A stretch of DNA of 64,000 nt from Chitinophaga eiseniae (GCF_900167135.1 NZ_FUWZ01000005.1:319003-383002), one strand, 5' to 3'; counted from the stretch's first letter, positions 52,993 to 61,945 are shown. The notes: generated from the letters alone by a model not told the origin. Numbers and translations are program-made.

Positions 52993-53484
52993 ATGGAGAA
53001 ACAACTGCAACAATTCGAATTCTTAGTATATAACGATATTACCGGCCTGGATGAGAGAGACGCCTGGCTGCTGAAGGAAGCCCGTGCTGTGACGCGCCAT
53101 GCCTATGCGCCGTATTCCCATTTCCAGGTAGGCGCGATGATCCGGTTGGCCAACGGGGAAATAGTAGCTGGCACCAACCAGGAAAACGCTTCCTTTCCTG
53201 CCGGTTTGTGTGCTGAAAGAGTGGCCTTGTCCGCCGCGTCCTCGGCTTATCCCGACGTGCCGATTGATACCATTGCAGTCAGCTTTAATAATCTGCGGGG
53301 CGATAGCGACCATCCCATTTCCCCCTGTGGCGTATGCCGTCAGACATTGGCGGAATACGAACTGCGGCAGGAAAGCCCCATCCGCCTGGTACTGGGCGGC
53401 CTTAGCGGGAAAATATACGTTATCAGTAAAGCCACTGACCTGCTGCCGCTGGGCTTCTCCGCTTCCGATATGTCTGACAAATAA
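52993..53484 (+). CDS. cdd: Cytidine deaminase
   Basis: 163 residues. The homotetrameric zinc-enzyme motifs are complete: ENASFPAGLCAERVALSAASS with the zinc Cys73 and proton-shuttling Glu75, and PISPCGVCRQTLAEY with Cys112 and Cys115. AYAPYSHFQVGAMIRLANGEIVAGTNQENASF is the substrate-binding region. It deaminates cytidine and deoxycytidine to uridine forms in pyrimidine salvage. The N-terminal 20 residues are slightly longer than in short Cdd proteins. It is separated from lepB by 137 bp. Confidence 0.96.
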   Translation: MEKQLQQFEFLVYNDITGLDERDAWLLKEARAVTRHAYAPYSHFQVGAMIRLANGEIVAGTNQENASFPAGLCAERVALSAASSAYPDVPIDTIAVSFNNLRGDSDHPISPCGVCRQTLAEYELRQESPIRLVLGGLSGKIYVISKATDLLPLGFSASDMSDK

Positions 53485-53574
53485 ATTCAAGTGGCTGAAA
53501 ATCATTCCTTTAGTATCTAAATAATAAAATATATAAATATTTAAATAATGTTATCTTTGTAGGGAAGCCTACAC

Positions 53575-54489
53575 ATGATGACCTGTCGCCTTATCCTATG
53601 TTTGCCTGTGGTGATGCTCACCATGGTGCTGCACGCTGTCAGCGCAATACCGTTGAACAAATCGTACGATAAAGCCCGTGATCTTTACCGGGAAGGCATC
53701 GCCTTCAGAAGATCCGGTCAGCACGAAGCTGCCCGTCAACGCTTTACTGCGGCCATCAAGGCCGACAGCGCGTTTACTGCTGCCTATAGTGCGCTGGGAG
53801 AGCTTTACTTTGAGAAGAAATCATACGCCGAGGCGCTGCGCTGCTGCCGCAAAGCGCAGCAACTGGGCGCCGCCAATATGAGCCGGCAGATAGGATTGAG
53901 TTATTACTATCTGCATCAGTATGACGACGCGCTGGAAGCGCTGCAACAGGCCTTGCAGGAAGAGCCGGAAAATAATATGGTGCCGTATCAGCTGGCGCAG
54001 CTCTATGCACAGCTGGGCAACTACCGGGAAAGCATACACTATTATCAGCAGGACCTGTCAATAGACAGCGCGCATACCGCCGCCTGGTACGAACTGGGCA
54101 TGATGTGGTTTAATGTGACCGAGCCGGCCAAAGCCATACAGGCCTTTGAAAAAGCTGCCATAATGGGATGCCGGCAAGACGCCGTTTTCCTGTTCAACAG
54201 TGGTGTGGCATGGCTGCAATTGCAACAGACAGACAAAGGTATTGCCTGCCTGCTGAAAGCACAGGAAGCGCAACCAGACGATGAGCAAATTGGGTTCAAC
54301 CTCGCCCAGGCTTTTTACGGTAAAGGGGACTTTGAAGCGGCGGTTTCTCAGTGGGAAAAGGTATTACGCTTGCAACCTACAAATGCTTTTGCTATGTTTA
54401 TGCTCGGAAAGTCGTATATGGGTAAGGGTGAGATGGAAAAAGGCATGGCCCTTTGTGACAAAGCTACGGCTACCGGCACTATCAAATAA
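53575..54489 (+). CDS. Secreted TPR-repeat protein
   Basis: 304 residues. Signal peptide MMTCRLILCLPVVMLTMVLH; the rest is seven or so tetratricopeptide repeats, e.g. ARDLYREGIAFRRSGQHEAARQRFTAAIKADSAFTAAYSALGELYFEKKSYAEALRCC, and ENNMVPYQLAQLYAQLGNYRESIHYYQQDLSID. TPR arrays bind partner proteins; the partner is unknown. TATCTTTG at 53552-53559 is a -7 promoter element about 15 bp before the ATG, giving a very short leader. A terminator follows at 54625. Confidence 0.88.
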   Translation: MMTCRLILCLPVVMLTMVLHAVSAIPLNKSYDKARDLYREGIAFRRSGQHEAARQRFTAAIKADSAFTAAYSALGELYFEKKSYAEALRCCRKAQQLGAANMSRQIGLSYYYLHQYDDALEALQQALQEEPENNMVPYQLAQLYAQLGNYRESIHYYQQDLSIDSAHTAAWYELGMMWFNVTEPAKAIQAFEKAAIMGCRQDAVFLFNSGVAWLQLQQTDKGIACLLKAQEAQPDDEQIGFNLAQAFYGKGDFEAAVSQWEKVLRLQPTNAFAMFMLGKSYMGKGEMEKGMALCDKATATGTIK

Positions 54490-54624
54490 TATCCGGCCAA
54501 TCTATTTGCCACAGTGAAGGAAGGATTAGAAAACAACGTATCAGGGAATGGCAAGCTCCTTTTTCGTTGCTGCCAGCTGTGGTATTTTCTTCGGCAGTTT
54601 CGGCCACGGTGGCCGTAAGCTGCT

Positions 54625-54662
54625 AACGCTGCGGCCCGCGAGGACCGCAGCGTTTATTTTTT
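54625..54662 (+). terminator. Intrinsic terminator after the TPR gene
   Basis: AACGCTGCGG and CCGCAGCGTT pair perfectly over 10 bp with a 10-nt loop, followed by TATTTTTT. It is about 135 bp past the stop codon, so the TPR transcript would have a long 3' end. Confidence 0.85.
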
Positions 54663-54674
54663 CACGCAAAGCCG

Positions 54675-54832
54675 TCACGCAAAGGCGCTAAGCAGCAAAG
54701 ACGCAAAGATTTTTTTAAGTTTAAATAAGAAAGCAAAGGAGCAGAGATCAAATTTGATCTCTGCTCCTTTGCTTTCTCTGCTTACGTATATTTTATTCTT
54801 TGCGTGCTTTGCTGCTTAGCACCTTTGCGTGA
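54675..54832. repeat. Palindromic repeat element, copy 2 (inverted relative to copy 1)
   Basis: Outer arms 54675-54710 and 54795-54832 share the CGCAAAG units of copy 1. The core 54728-54777 is a perfect 25-bp palindrome (GAAAGCAAAGGAGCAGAGAT and on), differing from copy 1 in few bases. The asymmetric spacer TTTTTTAAGTTTAAATAAG on the left equals the complement of the right spacer of copy 1. It abuts the argS stop codon. Confidence 0.9.
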
Positions 54833-56761
54833 TTACATACGCTCCGGCACATTAATCCCCAGCAGCTTCATCCCCTGACGGATGGTGCGTGCGGTCAGCG
54901 TGATCAGTTGCAGCCTTAATTTTTTCTTGTCCTCATTTTCTTCCCGCAGTACTGAATAAGTGTATACGCCTTCTATTTTCTCTGCATAGAAAGAGTTAAA
55001 CACCTGCGCCAGCTGAAACACGTAGTTGGCGATAACAGACGGGCTCATTTCGCGGTGCGCTTCTGCCACCACACCCGAGAACTGTTCGTTGAGCACGATC
55101 AGCTCTTTTTCCAGCGGCAGCAGTTGGCCGTTGTACCGGAAGTTCTCAAGACCTTCCACAGGTCCTATCTCTCTTAAGATGGATTTGATACGGGCATGCG
55201 CATACTGAATGAATGGGCCGGTGAAACCTTGCAGTTCGATGGATTCTTCCGGGTTGAAGATCATTTTTTTCTTAGGGTCTACCCGCAGCAGGAAGAATTT
55301 CATCGCACCCAGACCGATGGTTTCGTATAGTCCTTGTAGTTCTGCCTCGGTAATGTCGTTATACCGCTGAAAGGCTTTCTCTGTCGCTTCTTTAGCAGTA
55401 TTCACCATCTCTTCCGCCATGTCGTCTGCGTCCACTACGGTGCCTTCCCGGCTCTTCATGCGGCCATGCGGCAGTTCCACCATGCCGTAGCTGAGGTGGA
55501 AGATACCGGGGGCGGACGGTTCGCCGAGTTTTTCCAGGATCAGCTGCAGTACTTTGAAGTGATAGTTCTGTTCATCGGCCACCACATAGATGCTCTGTTC
55601 CATGTGATAGTCGTTGTATTTTAACCGGGCGGTGCCCAGGTCCTGTGTCATGTATACGGAAGTGCCGTCGCCACGGAGCAGCAGTTTCTCGTCCAGCCCG
55701 TCGGCGGTGAGGTCTATCCAAACGGAGTTGTCCTCTTTTTTGAACAGCACGCCTTTGGCAAGACCGTCTGCCACCAGGTCTTTACCCAGCAGGTAGGTAT
55801 CGCTTTCATAATACATTTTATCGAAGTCGATACCCAGGCGTTTGTATGTTTTTTCGAAGCCTTCATACACCCAGCTGTTCATGGTTTCCCACAGGTGGCG
55901 TACTTCCGGGTTGCCGGCTTCCCACTGCTGGAGCATGATTTTGGCTTGTTGCATGATCTCCGTTTTGTTACGGGACATCTCTTTGATGTCGCCCATAATT
56001 TTGGCGGTTTTTTCAGCATCGGCTTTTACTTCCGGTTTATGCAGGGCGGTCACCAGTTTGGTGAGTTTTTCCACATCAGCGCCTTCAAAATCCTGGAAGT
56101 CATTTTCCAGTACTTTGTCGATGATGGGTTCGGCCTGTTCTTTCACCACGCTTTCAAACTTCACGTAGTAGTCGCCCACGAGGTGGTCGCCTTTGATACC
56201 GGTAGATTGGGGGGTGTCGCCATGCGCAAACAGTTGCCATGCGAGCATGGACTTACAGATGTGGATACCGCGGTCGTTGACGAGGTTGGTTTTAATGACT
56301 TCGTAACCGTTGGCTTTCAGGATCTCCGCGATGGAATAACCGAGGAAGTTATTACGGAGGTGCCCGAGGTGCAGCGGCTTGTTGGTATTGGGGGAGGAAT
56401 ACTCCACCATGATCCTTTTGCCGTTGGAGGGCTGTATGCCAATGTTGTCATTGTTATAGTTGTCTTGCAGGAAAGCGGTCCAATAGTCCTGGTTGATGTC
56501 CAGGTTCAGGAAGCCTTTTACCACATTAAAGCCGGCGATCAGTTCCGGCTGGTTGGCGGCGAGCCATGTGCCGATGTTCTGCGCGGTTTCATCGGGTTTT
56601 TGTCGGCTGAATTTCGTGAACGGGAAAACAACAATGGTATACTCACCCTGGAACTCAGGCTTGGTCACATTGATCGAAACATCGGCCAGTGCGAGGTCCT
56701 GGTTGTAAAGTGATTTGATAGCGGCTACGGCAGCCGTTCTGATAGATTGTACAACACTCAT
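54833..56761 (-). CDS. argS: Arginyl-tRNA synthetase
   Basis: 642 residues from MSVVQSIRTAAVAAIKSLYN; an ATG at 56788 adds a hydrophobic leader and is rejected. The N-terminal tRNA-recognition domain (VTKPEFQGEYTIVVFPF) precedes the HIGH-type motif in SPNTNKPLHLGHLRNN; the KMSKS equivalent is GRMKSREGTVV; the anticodon-binding helical domain closes with LRLQLITLTARTIRQGMKLLGINVPERM. It charges tRNA-Arg. It runs opposite to the TPR gene, with the repeat element at its 3' end. Confidence 0.97.
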   Translation of the reverse strand: MSVVQSIRTAAVAAIKSLYNQDLALADVSINVTKPEFQGEYTIVVFPFTKFSRQKPDETAQNIGTWLAANQPELIAGFNVVKGFLNLDINQDYWTAFLQDNYNNDNIGIQPSNGKRIMVEYSSPNTNKPLHLGHLRNNFLGYSIAEILKANGYEVIKTNLVNDRGIHICKSMLAWQLFAHGDTPQSTGIKGDHLVGDYYVKFESVVKEQAEPIIDKVLENDFQDFEGADVEKLTKLVTALHKPEVKADAEKTAKIMGDIKEMSRNKTEIMQQAKIMLQQWEAGNPEVRHLWETMNSWVYEGFEKTYKRLGIDFDKMYYESDTYLLGKDLVADGLAKGVLFKKEDNSVWIDLTADGLDEKLLLRGDGTSVYMTQDLGTARLKYNDYHMEQSIYVVADEQNYHFKVLQLILEKLGEPSAPGIFHLSYGMVELPHGRMKSREGTVVDADDMAEEMVNTAKEATEKAFQRYNDITEAELQGLYETIGLGAMKFFLLRVDPKKKMIFNPEESIELQGFTGPFIQYAHARIKSILREIGPVEGLENFRYNGQLLPLEKELIVLNEQFSGVVAEAHREMSPSVIANYVFQLAQVFNSFYAEKIEGVYTYSVLREENEDKKKLRLQLITLTARTIRQGMKLLGINVPERM

Positions 56762-56884
56762 GCTGAAAATGATTAATACGAGCAGCAAAGATAGTGGGTT
56801 TAATGCTAAGGCGCAAAGCGGGGATTTGGGGGAGGTGGTAAAACGGGACTAATCGCCATGCAGCCCGGCTTCAGCCGGGGGAAC

Positions 56885-56911
56885 AAAAAAAGGCCGGCCC
56901 GAAGGCCAGCC
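56885..56911 (-). terminator. Intrinsic terminator after the outer-membrane protein gene
   Basis: On the minus strand GGCTGGCC-TTCG-GGCCGGCC (one mismatch) is followed by seven T. A second small hairpin (CCCGGCTTCAGCCGGG) lies at about 56863-56879 towards argS. Confidence 0.85.
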
Positions 56912-56937
56912 CTGTAATGATCAGTATGGTGCAACCA

Positions 56938-57519
56938 CTAGAACATGTAGAACAGGCCTATCTGCGCTACTGAGTTTTTGTTGGTTTGTTTGTCGGATTC
57001 ATTGAGGTTGGTCAGTCCGAAATTATAGCGGCCGGAAACGCCGAGGCCCATATCGAACTTATAGCCAAAACCTACGCCGATACCAAAGTCGATGCTTTTC
57101 ATCTGGTCCTTTACATCTACGGACACGTTGCCGCCTTTCAGTTTAGCGCCGGCCAGGATACCCAGCTGCGGACCTGCTTCGAGGTAGAATGCCGGAACGA
57201 TGGAGTATTGCACCATCACCGGGATGTTGATATAATCTGTTTTGAGGGTGCTTTCAGCGGTGATCAGGCCTCCCAGGTAGCTGGACTTCATTTTGGTGCC
57301 TTGTCCGGAGTACAGCAGTTCCGGCTGGATGGCCCAGTGCTGGTCCAGTGCGATGTTTGCCAAACCGCCGGCATAGAAGGAAGCACGGGTTTTAGACGAG
57401 CTTTCGTTGGTGATTTTAGCCAGGTTAAGACCGCCTTTCACGCCGAATTTTACGGATTGTGCTTTTACTGCCAGTACAGTACCAATGGCAAGTATACCAG
57501 ACAGAATAAGTTTTTTCAT
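56938..57519 (-). CDS. Outer-membrane beta-barrel protein (PorT/OmpW-like)
   Basis: 193 residues. Signal peptide MKKLILSGILAIGTVLAVKA, then an eight-strand-like barrel: VKFGVKGGLNLAKITNESSS, ASFYAGGLANIALDQHWAIQPELLYSGQGTKMKS, TDYINIPVMVQYSIVPAFYLEAGPQLGILAGAKL, SIDFGIGVGFGYKFDMGLGVSGRYNFGLTNL, ending QIGLFYMF with the C-terminal aromatic. This is the widespread PorT-family type with a conserved GPQLG turn. The specific role is unknown. A terminator lies 27 bp after the stop. Confidence 0.9.
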   Translation of the reverse strand: MKKLILSGILAIGTVLAVKAQSVKFGVKGGLNLAKITNESSSKTRASFYAGGLANIALDQHWAIQPELLYSGQGTKMKSSYLGGLITAESTLKTDYINIPVMVQYSIVPAFYLEAGPQLGILAGAKLKGGNVSVDVKDQMKSIDFGIGVGFGYKFDMGLGVSGRYNFGLTNLNESDKQTNKNSVAQIGLFYMF

Positions 57520-57603
57520 GATATGAATTTTTTTGCTTCGCCCCTCATACCAAGAAATATGCCGGTTTTCGTCAGTGCAGAAAAAACTACGGAACGGGGA
57601 ATC

Positions 57604-58089
57604 CTATAAATCCTTCAGCATCCAGCTGTCACAGCCAAAATGACCGGTGTTGCCCATCGGGCCTGTCAGGTACCGGAAGCCGAATTGTTCATATACCTGC
57701 CTTGCTCTGGCCAGCTGCGGATCTGTTTCAAGATAACACTGGGTGTAGCCGTTGGTCTTTGCGTATTCGAGGCACATGGTGATCAGTTTACCGGCGAGGC
57801 CTTTGCCTCTTGCAGTGGGAAGGAGGTACATCTTCTGCAGTTCGCAGACATGGGCTTCTCCGCCATCCAGCGGATGAATGCCGGCGCCGCCGAGGACCGT
57901 TCCGTTTTCTTCTGCCACAAAATAGGTGGCCCGTGGTGTACTGTAGATATCCGAGAGGTGGTCGGTCGTAGGATCGGTATAAACGGTTCCGGGCCTGTCC
58001 ATCCCAAATTCTGCCAGGGAGGTCCTTATAATGTTGGCCAGTGTTGGGTTGTCGGCAGGCGTAATTGTTCTGATAGTCATAGTTTCCAT
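57604..58089 (-). CDS. GNAT-family N-acetyltransferase
   Basis: 161 residues. The acetyl-CoA-binding motif is MYLLPTARGKGLAGKLITMCLEYA (R/Q-x-x-G-x-G/A), preceded by YFVAEENGTVLGGAGIHPLDGGEAHVCELQ, a typical beta4. The C-terminal ARARQVYEQFGFRYLTGPMGNTGHFGCDSWMLKDL closes the fold. The start METMTIRTITPADNPTLANI is used; a Met three residues in is an alternative. The acceptor substrate is unknown. It reads toward the outer-membrane protein gene, with 84 nt between them. Confidence 0.9.
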   Translation of the reverse strand: METMTIRTITPADNPTLANIIRTSLAEFGMDRPGTVYTDPTTDHLSDIYSTPRATYFVAEENGTVLGGAGIHPLDGGEAHVCELQKMYLLPTARGKGLAGKLITMCLEYAKTNGYTQCYLETDPQLARARQVYEQFGFRYLTGPMGNTGHFGCDSWMLKDL

Positions 58090-58113
58090 ATCCCTAAATT
58101 ACAAATTAGGCTA

Positions 58114-58152
58114 TAAAAAAAGCGAAGGTCGAGGGCAACCTTCGCTTTTTTA
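58114..58152. terminator. Bidirectional intrinsic terminator
   Basis: GCGAAGGT and ACCTTCGC (58122-58145, loop CGAGGGCA) with AAAAAAA before and TTTTTT after. It lies between the OmpA-family gene (minus, stop 58176) and the GNAT gene (minus, start 58089), so it ends the OmpA transcript. Confidence 0.85.
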
Positions 58153-58175
58153 TTGGGGGAGATGATCGTCAAATA

Positions 58176-59537
58176 TTAGAATATAGTGAATTCCACCCTT
58201 CTGTTTTTCTGTCTGCCGGCAGCTGTTTTATTGCTGGCGATGGGCTGTGTCATACCATAACCTACGGCTTCAATTTTAGATGCGTTTACGCCTTTACCCA
58301 CGAGGTAAGCTTTCACTGATTCCGCTCTTTCCCTGGAGAGGGCCAGGTTACGTGTTTTGCTGCCTACGTTGTCGGTATGGCCACTGAGTTTGAGGTTCAG
58401 GTTTTTGCGTTTTAGCAGGTCTGCCACCCTGTCGAGTGCCGAATAGGATTGTGGTTTGATGGTTGCTTTCGCGAAGTCGAATTCCAGGTTCTGGATAGCT
58501 TCTTTTACGATGCGGTTATCTTCCTCCGTGATGACCACCTTTTCTTCTTTTTTCTCGATAACGGGAGCTGGCAGCGGGCATCCTGCGCCGTCTACAGCGG
58601 TATTGGCCGGGGTGCCGGGGCATTTATCGAAGAAATCGGAAACGCCGTCGCCATCACTGTCTTTGGTCAGTTTGTCCACATCGGCTGTCAGCCTAGCATT
58701 GTTCTGATTGGCAGCGTCGAGGGCTGTACGCAGCGTGGCTTTCTGGGCTTCCAGTTCATCGTAGGTGGCGGCGGCGGGGTTATGCCATTGCAGCTGTGGC
58801 TTGCCTTTTTTGCCCAGGGCAAATTCCAGTCCGGCGTAGCCATAGGAAAACTTGTCCTTGTTGGGGCCTCGGTGGTAACCGTCGAGATTGTCCCCGTCGG
58901 TATAATACATGGTGTAACCCAGGTCCAGGTTGATAAATTCGGACAATCTGAATTTCAGGCCGGCGCCCACCGGGATGATCAGTTCCTTAATCGTTCCATC
59001 AGGTTTATAATCGAAGGACGTGTTGCTGCTAGTTCGGGTAAGGGCAGGGCTATAACCGGCTATACCACCGCCCACAGAGCCGTACAACAGTACAAAATTC
59101 TTACGGAACAGCCAGTTGACGGTCGTGATATTAAATACCGCGTTCAGGGAAGCGGACCATTTGAGCTTTGTTTCGAAGGAACTGTAGGGGCTTACCCGGG
59201 GTTTGTCGTTACCTTCGTTTTTGCTGTTGTCGGCCTGGAGCTTGCCGCCTACATAATCGGCCCTCAGCGCCATAAAATGAAGCAGTTGGTATTTTACATA
59301 GGCGCCGTAGCCGCCGGATGCTTTCCATTTGGTAAAGTCGTTACTGCCACCAGTGGCAGCCACAGGGGCCAGGATACCACCGTTTACGCCAATAGACCAT
59401 GTTTTGAATTCCTGGGGGCCTTTAAATAACTGTACGGAGGGAACAGCTGAAGTCGATGTTTGGTCCTGGGCGTTGCTAAAGAGGGGCAAAAGGGCCATCA
59501 GGGCACAGGATGCCCGCCAGATAATGGATTTGTTCAT
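58176..59537 (-). CDS. OmpA-family outer-membrane protein with TSP3 repeat
   Basis: 453 residues. The signal peptide (MNKSIIWRASCALMALLPLFSNA) precedes an N-terminal beta-barrel of about 230 residues (WSIGVNGGILAPVAATGGSNDF, YGAYVKYQLLHFMALRADYVGG, LDLGYTMYYTDGDNLDG). A short coiled coil (YDELEAQKATLRTALDAANQNNARLTADVDKL), a thrombospondin-type-3 calcium repeat (DSDGDGVSDFFDKCPGTP) and a C-terminal OmpA peptidoglycan-binding domain (LKLSGHTDNVGSKTRNLALSRERAESVKAYL, VEAVGYGMTQPIASNKTAAGRQKNRRVEF) follow. It anchors the outer membrane to peptidoglycan. It is probably a major structural protein. Confidence 0.94.
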   Translation of the reverse strand: MNKSIIWRASCALMALLPLFSNAQDQTSTSAVPSVQLFKGPQEFKTWSIGVNGGILAPVAATGGSNDFTKWKASGGYGAYVKYQLLHFMALRADYVGGKLQADNSKNEGNDKPRVSPYSSFETKLKWSASLNAVFNITTVNWLFRKNFVLLYGSVGGGIAGYSPALTRTSSNTSFDYKPDGTIKELIIPVGAGLKFRLSEFINLDLGYTMYYTDGDNLDGYHRGPNKDKFSYGYAGLEFALGKKGKPQLQWHNPAAATYDELEAQKATLRTALDAANQNNARLTADVDKLTKDSDGDGVSDFFDKCPGTPANTAVDGAGCPLPAPVIEKKEEKVVITEEDNRIVKEAIQNLEFDFAKATIKPQSYSALDRVADLLKRKNLNLKLSGHTDNVGSKTRNLALSRERAESVKAYLVGKGVNASKIEAVGYGMTQPIASNKTAAGRQKNRRVEFTIF

Positions 59538-59842
59538 AAGAAAACACTTAGGTTATACAATTTGCTTTTTGTCTGATAAAATGATTGAAATACAGGCTTA
59601 GAGATGAATAGCAGCTAAAGAAAGGCGAGGTTAAGAACGGGTAACATTACTGCACGGATGGCCTTCTGCCTGGCCATTTTGTCGGGTTCCGCAAATGACT
59701 AAATAACCAAATAATCAATCCACTTGTTCAAATATAGGACACCTGACTGACATAATTTCATATTTTTTTGCTTGGCATAATCATTGACAAACCTAAGACA
59801 AATACGACTTTTAACTTACAACTAAAGGAGAATCTTAATACT
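59538..59842. other. Divergent intergenic region with dnaK leader
   Basis: 305 bp. A ribosome-binding-like AGGAG lies at 59826-59830, 12 bp before the dnaK ATG, rare in this window. No CIRCE inverted repeat and no clear -33/-7 pair was found by eye. Nothing else is seen. Confidence 0.4.
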
Positions 59843-61747
59843 ATGGGAAAAATAATAGGCATTGACTTAGGAACTACCAATTCATGCGTTGCCGTTATGG
59901 AAGGTAACGAGCCGGTAGTGATTGCCAATGATGAGGGAAGGAGAACGACCCCGTCTGTAGTGGCATTTTTGAAAAACGGAGAAAGGAAAGTAGGTGACCC
60001 TGCAAAGCGTCAGGCTATTACCAACCCCGTTAATACCATTATGTCAGTGAAACGTTTCATGGGCCGTCATTTTGACGAAGTGTCCAACGAATTGACGCAC
60101 GTTAGCTACAAAGTGGTAAGAGGTGATAACAACACCACCCGCGTTGATATTGATGGCAGATTATATACGCCGCAGGAAATTTCCGCAATGACCCTGCAGA
60201 AAATGAAAAAAACGGCTGAAGACTATCTTGGCCAGGAAGTAACGGAGGCGGTGATCACTGTGCCTGCTTACTTTAACGACGCGCAGCGTCAGGCGACCAA
60301 AGAAGCCGGTGAAATCGCCGGTCTGACTGTCCGCCGTATTATCAACGAACCTACCGCTGCCGCCCTGGCATACGGTCTGGATAAAAAACACACCGATACC
60401 AAAATCGCTGTATTTGACCTTGGTGGCGGTACCTTCGATATCTCCATCCTCGAACTGGGCGATGGCGTATTTGAAGTAAAATCCACCAACGGTGACACCC
60501 ACCTCGGTGGTGACGACTTTGACAAGGTGATCATGGACTGGCTGGCCGACGAATTCAAAAAAGATGAGGCGGTAGACCTGCATAAAGACCCGATGTCCTG
60601 GCAACGGCTGAAAGAAGCTGCCGAAAAAGCAAAAATCGAGCTGTCTTCTTCTGCTGAAACAGAAATCAATCTTCCTTATATCACCGCTGTTGACGGCGTG
60701 CCTAAACACCTGGTGAAAAAACTGACCCGTGCTAAATTTGAGCAGCTGAGCGACAGCCTGGTGGAAAGAACACTGGAGCCTTGCCGCAAAGCCCTGAAAG
60801 ATGCCGGCATGAACACCTCCGAAATCGACGAGATCATCCTCGTAGGTGGTTCTACCCGTATCCCTAAAATTCAGGAAGTGGTGGAGAAATTCTTCGGCAA
60901 AAAACCAAATAAAGGTGTAAACCCTGATGAAGTAGTAGCCGTAGGTGCTGCTATCCAGGGTGGTGTACTGACCGGTGAAGTAAAGGATGTACTGTTGCTC
61001 GACGTAACACCACTGTCTCTCGGTATCGAAACCATGGGCGGCGTGTTTACCAAACTGATCGAATCCAACACCACCATCCCCACCAAAAAATCCGAAACCT
61101 TCTCTACAGCTGCTGACAGCCAGCCCAGCGTGGAAATCCACGTATTGCAGGGTGAAAGGCCTATGGCTGCCCAGAACAGGACCCTCGGACGCTTTATCCT
61201 CGGAGACATCCCTCCGGCTCCACGCGGCGTTCCGCAGATCGAAGTAATCTTCGATATCGACGCCAACGGTATCCTGCACGTTACTGCCAAAGATAAAGGC
61301 ACCGGTAAAACGCAGAATATCAAAATTGAAGCTGGTAGCGGCCTGAGCAAAGATGAGATCGAAAAAATGAAAGCAGAAGCGAAAGCCAACGAATCATCCG
61401 ATAAAGAACAACGTGAAAAAATCGAAAAGCTCAATAAAGCAGACAGCCTGATCTTCCAGACAGAAAAACAACTGAAAGAATATGGTGATAAAGTGCCTGC
61501 TGATAAAAAAGCCACTATCGAAACAGCGCTCAATAAACTGAGAGAAGCCCACAAATCCCAGGACGGTGCACAGCTCGACGCTGCGACTGCTGAACTGGAG
61601 GCTGCATGGACCGCTGCTTCTGAAGAAATCTACAAAGCCACCCAGGGACAGCCGGAAGGCGCTGCTGCAGGTGCCGGCCAGCAACAAGGCCAGCCTAACG
61701 CAGGCGCAGACGGTGTAACCGATGCGGAGTTTGAAGAAGTGAAATAA
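59843..61747 (+). CDS. dnaK: Molecular chaperone DnaK (Hsp70)
   Basis: 634 residues from MGKIIGIDLGTTNSCVAVME; the upstream ATG at 59768 gives an unrelated leader. The ATPase domain carries the phosphate loops (GIDLGTTNS, VPAYFNDAQRQATKEAGEIAGL, IAVFDLGGGTFDISIL, ILVGGSTRIPKIQE); the substrate domain begins about residue 390 (LLDVTPLSLGIETMGGVFTKLIESNTTIPTKK). The C-terminal lid ends in a Gly/Gln/Ala-rich linker and the conserved acid tail DAEFEEVK. It folds proteins with DnaJ and GrpE, which are not adjacent here. A nested terminator follows. Confidence 0.97.
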   Translation: MGKIIGIDLGTTNSCVAVMEGNEPVVIANDEGRRTTPSVVAFLKNGERKVGDPAKRQAITNPVNTIMSVKRFMGRHFDEVSNELTHVSYKVVRGDNNTTRVDIDGRLYTPQEISAMTLQKMKKTAEDYLGQEVTEAVITVPAYFNDAQRQATKEAGEIAGLTVRRIINEPTAAALAYGLDKKHTDTKIAVFDLGGGTFDISILELGDGVFEVKSTNGDTHLGGDDFDKVIMDWLADEFKKDEAVDLHKDPMSWQRLKEAAEKAKIELSSSAETEINLPYITAVDGVPKHLVKKLTRAKFEQLSDSLVERTLEPCRKALKDAGMNTSEIDEIILVGGSTRIPKIQEVVEKFFGKKPNKGVNPDEVVAVGAAIQGGVLTGEVKDVLLLDVTPLSLGIETMGGVFTKLIESNTTIPTKKSETFSTAADSQPSVEIHVLQGERPMAAQNRTLGRFILGDIPPAPRGVPQIEVIFDIDANGILHVTAKDKGTGKTQNIKIEAGSGLSKDEIEKMKAEAKANESSDKEQREKIEKLNKADSLIFQTEKQLKEYGDKVPADKKATIETALNKLREAHKSQDGAQLDAATAELEAAWTAASEEIYKATQGQPEGAAAGAGQQQGQPNAGADGVTDAEFEEVK

Positions 61748-61757
61748 ATCCATTTAC

Positions 61758-61905
61758 GGATTTTTTGATTTACGATTTCTTAATTTCGTAGATCAATAAA
61801 CGAAAAGACCGGAGCGAATGATTTTCGCTTCGGTCTTTTTATTTAATGTGGTCAAATCGCGTTCATCATTCCCCAAAATCAAAAAAATCATAAATCAATA
61901 AATCC
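61758..61905. terminator. Nested inverted repeat, terminator after dnaK
   Basis: The inner stem AAAAGACCGGAGCGAA (61803-61818) pairs with 61824-61839 with one G-T pair and is followed by T residues. Outer AT-rich arms 61758-61786 (GGATTTTTTGATTTACGATT and on) and 61873-61905 are complementary with several mismatches. It lies between dnaK and malQ, both on the plus strand. Confidence 0.8.
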
Positions 61906-61945
61906 CTAAATATCTTTATTTTGTTCCCGTTTAGCCTGGGAACAG

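Larger units (their letters stand above)
54490..54832. other. Intergenic region: terminator and repeat element
   Basis: 343 bp. It contains a terminator hairpin and the palindromic element copy 2 (both listed). The first 130 bp also fold into shorter GC hairpins (GGCCACGGTGGCC near 54602). A 47-codon open frame from 54548 crosses the terminator and is not credible. Confidence 0.5.

Noticed and set aside
54490..54662. Small structured RNA after the TPR gene
   Set aside because: Several GC hairpins are present, but none matches a known RNA class, and the sequence may just be the long 3' end of the TPR transcript.
54548..54691. 47-codon open frame between the TPR gene and argS
   Set aside because: It runs through a strong terminator hairpin and into the repeat element; composition and content do not look like a protein.
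59700..59842. CIRCE (HrcA) site before dnaK
   Set aside because: No TTAGCACTC-N9-GAGTGCTAA-like inverted repeat was found by eye.
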